Shown here in pieces: positions 1-5,599 of a stretch of DNA of 5,599 nucleotides. The first letter of the stretch is position 1. Each line of letters opens with the position of its first letter. Position numbers and translations under genes: made by a program. The notes beneath the pieces were generated by a model. That model worked only from the letters and a program-made list of their open reading frames with translations, had not been told where the DNA came from and made no database searches. Where the stretch lies: NCBI GenBank assembly GCA_003649845.1, contig QMTB01000105.1:1-5599 (forward strand), written 5' to 3'. Source of the DNA: Thermoplasmata archaeon. Its GTDB lineage: Archaea; Thermoplasmatota; E2; DHVEG-1.

Positions 1-762
1 CATCATAGCGCCTCTACTATGATAACTATTGATGAGGAGTGTAATCATACATTAGAGGTGTATGCTGAAGATTGCCTTGGAAACAACAACAGTAAGATAG
101 TATACTTCCATGTAGATGATAGCGAACCATCAATCAACATAGATATAGGTTTACCTCAATGTGAGATTATACCTGATGAAGAGTATTGTGTCAACTTTAG
201 TACTCCTATAGATCTATCAGTCGAAGAAGAGGGTTGCTGCGATATACTAGTGAATGCATCATATAGAATAACAAATGATGATACTGGTGTTTCAACAGGT
301 TGGATTCCAATGGATATACAAGGTGATAAAGCATTTTTAGAATATCACTTTGATGAAGAATGTAATCATACTATTGAACTCTATGCTGAAGACTGCCTAG
401 GAAACAGTAATTATACATCAATGAAACTTCATGTAGATGAACAGGCACCAAATACAACTATAGAGTTCAGTGACTCTTATATTGATGAGGAAACTGGTGA
501 TCTATATATCAACTGTGATGCTATAATCTATTTGAATGCTTCCGATAATGGTTGCTGCGGAGAACTAAATTCCATCCATTACCGTGTATGGTATCAAGGT
601 GAATGGACCGAGTGGTTTATTTCATATGAGGATAGTGTAAACTTCACTATGTCAGACTTTGACTTCGATGATGATTGTATACATTATGTAGAGTATTATG
701 CTGATGATTGTCTTGGAAATACAGAGGAACTTCATAGCATAACTATACATGTTGATTGTACT
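1..762 (+). repeat. Three tandem coding repeats (OmpL47-like), first one cut by the window edge
   Basis: The most conserved block occurs at 31-90, 352-411 and 667-726, giving periods of 321 and 315 bases (107 and 105 codons). Approximate units are <1-123, 124-444 and 445-762. The first two blocks are close at the nucleotide level (for example TATGCTGAAGA and TGTAATCATAC are shared), while the third has diverged. The protein signature is acidic-acidic-C-x-H-x(2-3)-E-x-Y-A-(E/D)-D-C-L-G-N. A second conserved block is G-C-C (coded GGTTGCTGC near 232-240 and 550-558). More copies may lie to the left. Confidence 0.85.
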
Positions 763-2421
763 CCACCTGAATTCATAATTCTCAAACCAGTTGATGGATG
801 GTATTCCGATGGAGAGAGTATACCCGCAGTAGTGTTAGCAGAAGATATGCCTCTCTGTGGTGATTGTGTATCAGGTATTGCAGATGGATCGCAGGGATAT
901 GGCTATTTAATCGATGTATTCCCAGATTTCAATATAACCATACTTGATTCAACTAACTTCCTATATGATTCTGCTTCACACGAATATATAGGTAATCTAG
1001 TAATACCTGATCCTAGTGGTATACCTGATGGAGCAGTACTCTTTGTTGCAGGTGGAGAAGATAATGTTGGTAACGGTGGCAATAGCATACTTACTCTAAT
1101 TCATAGCTATTGGTTACAATATATCGCCCAAGGTGGACCACCAATTGTTGAAGTTTTTGCAGATTGGTTAGCTGATTTCATATCAGATAGAAACATAGTA
1201 GTCATAGGCATTGATAATACACCTCCACAGGTAGATATCACACAGCCAATAGATAATCAACTACTTGGACCAGGAATACTACATATCTCAGCAGATATAT
1301 CAGATGTATTATCTGGTGTTGTATCTGGTTCACCATGTTATGTAACACTTAATGATATCTACATAGGAACCCTACCATATAACTCCAATAGTGGTGAATG
1401 CGAGGGAATACTATTCCTATCAGATGATCTACCTACTATGATGAACGCCTTGCTTAATGTCTCAGTATATGATAGAGCTGGTAACAAAGGTGTTGGTACT
1501 GTAATAGTAGATTTCAGTAATCAGCAATCCCCATTTGCACCAACAGTTAGATTTATCAATCCAGAGAATGACACTACACATACAGGTACTATTGAGATCC
1601 AGATAGAAGCTCATGATGATGGAACTTCTGATGAAAATCTAACAGTTGTAATAGCCGTATTTAGACAAAATGATCCAGTGTTCCTATATGATGCAGTATA
1701 TAATGCCTCTAGTGGATACTTCGAGTATAGCTTGGATATTTCCAAATATCAAGATGGTGCCAAACTTATGTTACAGGCATTTGCAAGTGATGAACAAAAC
1801 AACCAGGGTATCTCCCTCCCAGTAATATGCTGGGTACATAGTAACATACTATATGATCAATGGTTGCATAACGGTTGGAATCTAGTAAACATACCAGAGA
1901 TTTGTCCAGATGCAGATCATAGTGTACCTGCTGTATTGGCATGTATCGATGGACACTATGATTGGGTATTTGAGGTAGAAACTTGGAATGTATATGGACC
2001 AGGTATACCACATAACTCAGAAAACTATCTAGAAAATATGACAGAAGGTCACTGGTACTGGATAAACATTACAACCTGGCAAGGAGTAAGATTCTATATC
2101 GAAGAATGTCCACCACCAAATCATGCACCTGTTGCTAACGATGATAGCTATTCTACTGCTCAGGATGTCAGTATAGTGATATCCGATGCATCTGAAGGAG
2201 TTTTGTCTAATGATACAGATGCAGATGGAGATACCCTTACAGCAGTACTAGTCAGTGGTGTATCATATGGCAGTCTAACACTCAACAGCGATGGAACATT
2301 TACCTATACTCCTGATAGTGGATTCACTGGTACAGACAGTTTCACCTATAAAGCCTATGATGGAAAAGAGTATTCCAATGTCGCAACTGTTGAGATCATA
2401 GTATCAAGTGAGGAACTCTAA
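1..2421 (+). CDS. Large cysteine-rich secreted surface protein, 5'-partial (OmpL47-like repeats, Ig-like modules, C-terminal cadherin-like domain)
   Basis: The frame is open from base 1 (six codons precede the first ATG at 19). That ATG falls inside a repeat unit, so it is not the start and the N-terminus lies outside the window. Residues are numbered from that ATG. Residues 1-248 are three tandem units of about 106 residues, with 'Y-R-V ... W' strands and the signature ECNHT(I/L)E(L/V)YAEDCLGN; they resemble OmpL47-type beta domains. Two or more Ig-like modules follow (about 250-398, 400-500, 508-606), introduced by TPP motifs and including a CGDC at 280-283. Residues 613-694 are the GWNLVNIP...YWINIT module seen in archaeal surface proteins. 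Residues 702-797 are a cadherin-like domain (APVANDDSYST, LSNDTDADGD, TYTPDSGFTGTDSFTYKA). The protein stops three residues later, with no transmembrane helix or sorting signal, so it is either released or held by its unseen N-terminus or by partners. There are 22 cysteines in 800 residues. No enzymatic motif is visible; an adhesive or structural role is inferred. Confidence 0.88.
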   Translation, partial: HHSASTMITIDEECNHTLEVYAEDCLGNNNSKIVYFHVDDSEPSINIDIGLPQCEIIPDEEYCVNFSTPIDLSVEEEGCCDILVNASYRITNDDTGVSTGWIPMDIQGDKAFLEYHFDEECNHTIELYAEDCLGNSNYTSMKLHVDEQAPNTTIEFSDSYIDEETGDLYINCDAIIYLNASDNGCCGELNSIHYRVWYQGEWTEWFISYEDSVNFTMSDFDFDDDCIHYVEYYADDCLGNTEELHSITIHVDCTPPEFIILKPVDGWYSDGESIPAVVLAEDMPLCGDCVSGIADGSQGYGYLIDVFPDFNITILDSTNFLYDSASHEYIGNLVIPDPSGIPDGAVLFVAGGEDNVGNGGNSILTLIHSYWLQYIAQGGPPIVEVFADWLADFISDRNIVVIGIDNTPPQVDITQPIDNQLLGPGILHISADISDVLSGVVSGSPCYVTLNDIYIGTLPYNSNSGECEGILFLSDDLPTMMNALLNVSVYDRAGNKGVGTVIVDFSNQQSPFAPTVRFINPENDTTHTGTIEIQIEAHDDGTSDENLTVVIAVFRQNDPVFLYDAVYNASSGYFEYSLDISKYQDGAKLMLQAFASDEQNNQGISLPVICWVHSNILYDQWLHNGWNLVNIPEICPDADHSVPAVLACIDGHYDWVFEVETWNVYGPGIPHNSENYLENMTEGHWYWINITTWQGVRFYIEECPPPNHAPVANDDSYSTAQDVSIVISDASEGVLSNDTDADGDTLTAVLVSGVSYGSLTLNSDGTFTYTPDSGFTGTDSFTYKAYDGKEYSNVATVEIIVSSEEL

Positions 2422-2423
2422 AT

Positions 2424-2453
2424 GAGGAGATCCCTCCTCTCTCTTATATTTTT
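2424..2453 (+). terminator. Hairpin plus T-tract after the first gene
   Basis: GAGGAG (2424-2429) pairs perfectly with CTCCTC (2434-2439) around a 4-base loop, starting two bases after the stop codon. A pyrimidine-rich run follows, ending in TTTTT at 2449-2453. Archaeal termination mainly needs the T-tract, so the hairpin may be incidental. The position between two same-strand genes, with a promoter just downstream, supports separate transcripts. Confidence 0.5.
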
Positions 2454-2470
2454 GATAAAAAATGTACAGA

Positions 2471-2483
2471 TAAATATAAATAC
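2471..2483 (+). promoter_or_regulatory. Archaeal-type TATA box for the PKD surface protein
   Basis: The AT-only stretch TAAATATAAATA lies about 54 bases before the ATG at 2531. A start site roughly 26 bases downstream of its centre would fall near 2503, giving a leader of about 28 bases that contains the GGAGG site. No clear operator or second promoter is visible in the gap. Confidence 0.5.
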
Positions 2484-2516
2484 TACTAAAACAAACTCTT
2501 AGTGATAAAAAATAGT

Positions 2517-2521
2517 GGAGG
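2517..2521 (+). promoter_or_regulatory. Shine-Dalgarno site GGAGG
   Basis: GGAGG ends nine bases before ATG 2531 and matches the anti-SD core (CCTCC) of 16S rRNA. It fixes the start at 2531 rather than the in-frame ATG four codons later. The - strand gene has no such site. Confidence 0.75.
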
Positions 2522-2530
2522 AATAAAGGT

Positions 2531-3895
2531 ATGAGAAAACAAATGTATATACCAGTGTTTATCGCTGGAATGCTTATTGCATCAATATTTACTATAGTGC
2601 CAGTACTCGGTGATGGTGGGAAAGCAGTTTATGGTATGTTATATATAATTGATGATGGTAGTGTAACGATACCAGATGGTAGTTCAGGTGTAGTTGTAAG
2701 ATTTGAGAAGTTAAATGGCGAGATCATTGATGAAACTCAAGTATGTAATCCAGATAATGGTTCGAATTATCTATTAACTTTCTCTGGAAGTTATGAAGGT
2801 GAAACAGGTTATTTTAATATCTCTGTAGATGGTAAATGGTATACACCTGAGGATAATGCCTCTCTATATATTAGCAGTTGGACTGGAAAACGAGTAGATT
2901 TACATGTTGATATTTCCCCCTCTGAGGAGAATGACAACAATGGTGGTACTGGGGGAGGAACAGGTGGTAGTAGTGGTTCTGGCGGCGGTTTCGGTGGCGA
3001 CACTGGTGATGGAACGAGTGGAAATAAACCGCCTGTTGCTATAGCTGATGCGAATAAAACCTATGTAGCAGTTGGAGAGTCTATATTATTTGATGGATCC
3101 CATAGTGTAGATGATAATGGCATTGTCAATTATACTTGGGATTTCAAAGATGGAAGTATGGGCTATGGTGTAAATGTTGTGCATTCTTTTACTCAAGAGG
3201 GATTATATGATGTTGTTCTCACTGTTAGAGATGCTGAGGGTTTAACTGATTCGGATACTATTGAAATACAGGTTACTGCAACTGGTAACTATCCACCAGA
3301 GAATCTTGATGTTTTAGGTCCAACAAGTGGAGATAAAGATGCATTTTATTCTTATAATATATCTGCTACTGATCCGGATGGCGATAGTGTAAAGTATATC
3401 ATTGATTGGGGCGACGGATCTAGTGATACATCTAGTTTAATGATTAGCGGGGTAACATTTACTATATCTCATAATTGGTCTTCAGCAGGTCTATTTACTA
3501 TTACAGTATATGCAGAGGATGAGCATGGTGCTCGATCTAACAGTGTTACCTTTACGATGTCTATTAGTGTTCAACCTGTTGGAGATATCGGTTATCTCAT
3601 CGATAAAGATAGTGATAATAGCTATGATACATTCCATAATTCTGCTACAGGTCAAGAGACACCTGTTGCAAAGGATGATGCTGGTAAATATCTAATTGAT
3701 TCCAATGGAGATGATACCTGGGATTATATCTATGATGTAGATACTGATACCCTCAATGAATACAACCAACCAAGTAATCTAGATCTTACATTGTTACTAG
3801 CTATACTAGCATTGATAGGTGCAATTATTCTAATAATTCTCCTATTGTTGAGAAGACGCGAGGAAGAAGATAAGAAGAAATCTAAGATTCTATAA
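2531..3895 (+). CDS. Type-I membrane-anchored surface protein with two PKD domains and acidic Ca-binding-like loops
   Basis: This gene is complete at 454 residues. Residues 1-27 form a signal peptide (basic MRK, hydrophobic core, probable cleavage near VLG-D). Residues 30-130 form an unassigned beta domain. Residues 131-165 are an acidic and then Gly/Ser/Thr-rich hinge. Residues 167-250 are a PKD domain (YTWDFKDG, the usual WDFGDG with G replaced by K; then GLYDVVLTVRDAEG). Residues 254-346 are a second PKD-like domain (DPDGD, IDWGDGSSDT, GLFTITVYAEDEHG). Residues 355-410 hold three acidic loops: D358/D360/D362/D366, D390/N392/D394/D398 and D402/D404/D406/E410. A single helix at about 418-440 is followed by RRREEEDKKKSKIL, a basic tail expected to stay in the cytoplasm, so the body faces outside. 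It has only one cysteine (C72), unlike the upstream protein. It has its own promoter and ribosome binding site. Function is inferred as adhesion, scaffolding or envelope display; no catalytic residues are recognised. Confidence 0.88.
   Translation: MRKQMYIPVFIAGMLIASIFTIVPVLGDGGKAVYGMLYIIDDGSVTIPDGSSGVVVRFEKLNGEIIDETQVCNPDNGSNYLLTFSGSYEGETGYFNISVDGKWYTPEDNASLYISSWTGKRVDLHVDISPSEENDNNGGTGGGTGGSSGSGGGFGGDTGDGTSGNKPPVAIADANKTYVAVGESILFDGSHSVDDNGIVNYTWDFKDGSMGYGVNVVHSFTQEGLYDVVLTVRDAEGLTDSDTIEIQVTATGNYPPENLDVLGPTSGDKDAFYSYNISATDPDGDSVKYIIDWGDGSSDTSSLMISGVTFTISHNWSSAGLFTITVYAEDEHGARSNSVTFTMSISVQPVGDIGYLIDKDSDNSYDTFHNSATGQETPVAKDDAGKYLIDSNGDDTWDYIYDVDTDTLNEYNQPSNLDLTLLLAILALIGAIILIILLLLRRREEEDKKKSKIL
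3593..3736 (+). repeat. Short coding repeat: two YLID-type acidic loops 96 bases apart
   Basis: Residues 355-370 (YLIDKDSDNSYDTFHN) and 387-402 (YLIDSNGDDTWDYIYD) align without gaps at a 32-residue spacing. They share YLID and the acidic positions 1, 3 (D/N), 5 and 9 of a calcium-loop-like DxDxDxxxD pattern, plus aromatics around position 8. The second copy runs directly into a third loop, DVDTDTLNE. Confidence 0.6.
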
Positions 3896-3906
3896 AAATA
3901 ATAACC

Positions 3907-3926
3907 CTTTTCTTTCTATCTTTTTT
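3907..3926 (+). terminator. T-rich terminator of the PKD surface protein, in a convergent gap
   Basis: Downstream of the stop at 3893-3895, the + strand has CCCTTTTCTTTC and then TTTTTT at 3921-3926, typical of archaeal T-tract termination. The last T-run overlaps the stop codon of the - strand gene. On the other strand, the A-run at 3894-3898 gives a T-run just past that gene's stop, so the 29-base gap can serve both convergent transcripts. Confidence 0.5.
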
Positions 3927-5214
3927 ATTTATATCCTATTGATGTAGTTTTATTTTGTTTTTCTTTAGTCTCTCTCCAGATATATGAGATTATCCATGTA
4001 GCTAATAGACTTCCAAATAATAGTATGATGGGAGTAACAGGGTTTTCAAGTATCTTATAGTTATATAGGAATATAATCCCAAATGATGCCAGTAGTATAC
4101 CCGATAATAGTTTCATTATTCTACCATGCCATTCTGATAGTTTTCTTCTACCAAGTGTTATCACAAATATTAGAACTATTATGATTAGAGGGATAACGTA
4201 GACTATGTTGTAGAATAATATATACATATAATATGATGCTGATCCTGCTTCTATACTCCTTTGTGATAAAACATTTGTAAAGGTAAATGGTAAACCTAGA
4301 GTGCATAATAATTCATAGAAGTTTACAGTTCCAGCTAGAATTATTGTTCCTATTATAATAGCTGTTAAACTCTGTTTTTTGACAAGTTGCCGCATCTTCT
4401 TATAGATCTCAGGTTTTTTATCATCAGGTATACTAAGCGATACCCCTTTCTTGAAGAAGAAGAAATCTTTGATATTTAATAGGCCCATTGGTAATACTAT
4501 ACATCCTACAGCTATGGTTAAAAGCATCATATTTTCCTTGCTTTGTATCCTAATAAGTGCTTCATACATTACAAACATAAATAACATATATAATAAACCT
4601 GAGAAGAAGATGAATATACTTCCTATTAGAAGCATTTGTTTACGAGATCTAGCGTAGATAAGCATATTAAGTAGAAATATCAAGATGAAAAATGCACATG
4701 GATTAAAACTATCTATACCTGCCAGTACTATAGTTAAAATAGGTAATGATAGCTCAGAAACATCTATCCTGCCCAAAGGTGTATAAATAATATTATTTTT
4801 TTTATGATCTTCATTATCATTACTATTGTATGTTGGAGGATGATATTCTCCTGATAGAAATTGATTGATTATATTATTTAGATTAGAAACAGTTATATTA
4901 AACTGTCCTATTGGTTCAGTAGAGATAGAATCGTTTTTGATTACTACAAATGGATATGGATAGAAATCGTAGATATTCTTCCATTCCTGAAATGCTGTGT
5001 CATTCGTTATAACATCTTTTAGATTTATCTTCAAGATACTTTTATATGATTCGTTGTTTATAAAATATGTTTCTATTAGATGTAATTTTTCTTCGCATTC
5101 ACCACAGTTACTAGAATAATAGAAATCCATCGTTACCTCTGATGCTATAGCAGGAATCGCAAGAAATATACTGACATATAATAGTATTATTATTCCAATT
5201 ATTTTTTTATTCAT
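3925..5214 (-). CDS. Exported thioredoxin-like domain fused to DsbD/CcdA-type transmembrane thiol-electron carrier
   Basis: This gene is complete at 429 residues. Residues 1-25 are a signal peptide or anchor (MNKK, hydrophobic core, AIAS). Residues 26-120 form a small thioredoxin/glutaredoxin-like domain with FYYSSNCGEC (C37, C40) after the first strand and YPYPFVVI, where P88 is the likely cis-proline. A polar linker (about 121-150) leads to six or seven membrane segments at about 156-187, 194-217, 229-250, 283-307, 327-354, 366-385 and 392-412. C173 in the first segment (DSFNPCAF) and C304 in the fourth (NFYELLCTLGLP) match the redox cysteine pair of DsbD/CcdA proteins. By family knowledge, electrons pass from cytoplasmic thioredoxin to the membrane pair and then to the external CGEC domain, which reduces disulfides outside the cell. 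Here the Trx domain is N-terminal, whereas E. coli DsbD has an alpha domain at the N-terminus and the Trx domain at the C-terminus. A cytochrome c maturation role is possible, but no haem-lyase gene is visible. It runs convergent to the surface-protein genes. Confidence 0.87.
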   Translation of the reverse strand: MNKKIIGIIILLYVSIFLAIPAIASEVTMDFYYSSNCGECEEKLHLIETYFINNESYKSILKINLKDVITNDTAFQEWKNIYDFYPYPFVVIKNDSISTEPIGQFNITVSNLNNIINQFLSGEYHPPTYNSNDNEDHKKNNIIYTPLGRIDVSELSLPILTIVLAGIDSFNPCAFFILIFLLNMLIYARSRKQMLLIGSIFIFFSGLLYMLFMFVMYEALIRIQSKENMMLLTIAVGCIVLPMGLLNIKDFFFFKKGVSLSIPDDKKPEIYKKMRQLVKKQSLTAIIIGTIILAGTVNFYELLCTLGLPFTFTNVLSQRSIEAGSASYYMYILFYNIVYVIPLIIIVLIFVITLGRRKLSEWHGRIMKLLSGILLASFGIIFLYNYKILENPVTPIILLFGSLLATWIISYIWRETKEKQNKTTSIGYK

Positions 5215-5238
5215 TCAAACTAGAGATAATATGTTAAA

Positions 5239-5247
5239 GATAAAAAA
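5239..5247 (-). promoter_or_regulatory. TATA-like element and probable leaderless start for the Trx-DsbD gene
   Basis: On the - strand TTTTTTATC is centred about 29 bases before the ATG at 5214, preceded by the purine-rich ACAAAGG that could act as a BRE. The usual TATA-to-start spacing would place transcription within a few bases of the ATG. The bases directly upstream of the ATG (CTCTAGTTTGA) contain no Shine-Dalgarno, which fits a leaderless mRNA. Confidence 0.4.
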
Positions 5248-5267
5248 CCTTTGTCCAGATAGGGAGA

Positions 5268-5351
5268 GCTATTTGAATAGCAGGGAGGTAGATTCTCTCT
5301 ATACACTATAGAGGTAAAAAAGAAGATGAATCGACTAAATCCTACCCCTCT
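5268..5351. repeat. Cluster of short inverted repeats, possible folded RNA or protein-binding element
   Basis: GCTATT (5268-5273) and AATAGC (5276-5281) form a perfect inverted repeat. CTCTATA (5297-5303) and TATAGAG (5307-5313) form a perfect 7-base stem with a CAC loop. The second stem is enclosed by a weaker one: GGTAG+ATT (5287-5294) opposite AAT+C+CTACC (5338-5346), extended by AGGG (5282-5285) opposite CTCT (5348-5351) across one mismatch. I found these by eye, with no energy calculation. Whether the region is transcribed is unknown. Confidence 0.35.
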
Positions 5352-5506
5352 AGTTTTAAACATCCAAATAACACAGATGATTTGAACACAATATGGGTAA
5401 CCTGAAGGTTTTCATTTAGTTTCTGAGTATCGACAATCTCCTATTCAGATGGTAAAGACATCAAAACCATTTTTATGGGAGGTATACATGTTTTAGGTGC
5501 TGTTAA

Positions 5507-5599
5507 CTTAAGATTTTAATCCCATCCCACTTATTCCATAGTTTTGGGTGTCTCACATATGGAATGGGATGGGATTGAGGATATTAAAAGACTTTAAAG
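5507..5599. repeat. Long imperfect palindrome at the right window edge
   Basis: AATCCCATCCCA (5518-5529) is the exact reverse complement of TGGGATGGGATT (5565-5576). After a 4-base insertion (5530-5533) the pairing continues with TTCCATA (5534-5540) against TATGGAA (5558-5564), leaving a 17-base loop. Outside the core, TTTTAAT (5514-5520) matches ATTAAAA (5583-5589), and CTTAAG (5507-5512) resembles CTTTAAAG (5592-5599). The stem therefore runs on imperfectly to the edge and may continue beyond it. It could be a transposon end, a MITE-like element, a structured RNA or a terminator. Confidence 0.6.

Larger units (their letters stand above)
5215..5599. other. Gene-free stretch with clustered inverted repeats
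   Basis: All six frames are interrupted and no initiator has a credible ribosome binding site with a usable reading frame. GGGAGG at 5477-5482 precedes ATG 5488, but that frame stops after two codons. The stretch holds the - strand promoter (5239-5247), small hairpins at 5268-5281 and 5297-5313, and a long imperfect palindrome at 5507-5599. A frame starting at 5427 has only one stop over 56 codons and might be a decayed gene fragment. Confidence 0.55.

Noticed and set aside
31..726. Regular repeats as a CRISPR-like or recombination array
   Set aside because: The repeats are in-frame, about 105 codons apart and protein-coding, with divergence typical of domain duplication.
2809..3003. Proline-rich - strand ORF
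   Set aside because: It is the complement of the Gly-rich hinge of the PKD protein (GGN codons read as NCC) and has no independent support.
4451..4657. 68-codon + strand ORF opposite the Trx-DsbD gene
   Set aside because: It is an antisense shadow of the membrane-segment codons of a well-supported gene, with no initiation signal.
5268..5320. Hairpins as a terminator
   Set aside because: On the + strand an A-run, not a T-run, follows the second hairpin. On the - strand the T-run precedes it.
5326..5385. Small + strand ORF starting at ATG 5326 (19 codons, MNRLNPTPLV...)
   Set aside because: It is very short, has no Shine-Dalgarno, resembles no known family, and overlaps the inverted-repeat region.
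5370..5430. Possible archaeal C/D box RNA (AGATGAT near 5376 and CTGA near 5402 and 5423)
   Set aside because: The C-box match is poor (RTGATGA is not present) and the box order and spacing do not form a proper C/D pair.
5477..5496. GGGAGG followed five bases later by ATG, looking like a good translation start
   Set aside because: The frame is ATG-TTT-TAG. The ATG two bases before the purine run gives only 14 codons.

Overview
The window is AT-rich and looks archaeal. The evidence for this is the TATA-box-like element (AAATATAAATA) with a GGAGG Shine-Dalgarno before the middle gene, a probably leaderless third gene, plain T-tract terminators, heavy ATA/AGA codon use, and two large extracytoplasmic proteins built from beta-sandwich modules (OmpL47-like repeats, PKD, cadherin-like, and the 'GWNLVNIP ... 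YWINIT' module). This style is common in uncultured Thermoplasmatota (MBG-D type) and related Euryarchaeota. That placement is inferred from style, not from a marker gene.

Layout. (1) Bases 1-2421, + strand: the 3' part of a large, cysteine-rich secreted protein. The reading frame is open to the left edge, so the true start lies outside the window. It ends in a cadherin-like domain with no C-terminal membrane anchor. (2) Bases 2422-2530: a short hairpin/T-tract terminator, then a TATA box and a strong ribosome binding site. (3) Bases 2531-3895, + strand: a complete type-I surface protein. In order it has a signal peptide, a beta domain, a Gly-rich hinge, two PKD domains, three acidic DxDxDxxxD-type loops, one transmembrane helix and a basic tail. 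(4) Bases 3896-3930: a convergent terminator zone. (5) Bases 3925-5214, - strand: an exported thioredoxin-like domain (CGEC) fused to a DsbD/CcdA-type membrane domain with one cysteine in each of two helices, predicted to carry reducing power across the membrane. (6) Bases 5215-5599: no convincing gene. This stretch holds the promoter of the - strand gene, a cluster of small inverted repeats, and a long imperfect palindrome running to the right edge.

The two + strand genes look like cell-surface or matrix proteins and are probably separate transcription units. The first is rich in paired cysteines. A thiol-disulfide electron carrier next to such a protein suggests, but does not prove, a link to disulfide repair outside the cell. 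I see no CRISPR array, tRNA, rRNA or intact transposase. The best leads are the odd cysteine pattern of the repeats, the Trx-DsbD fusion beside it, and the right-edge palindrome.
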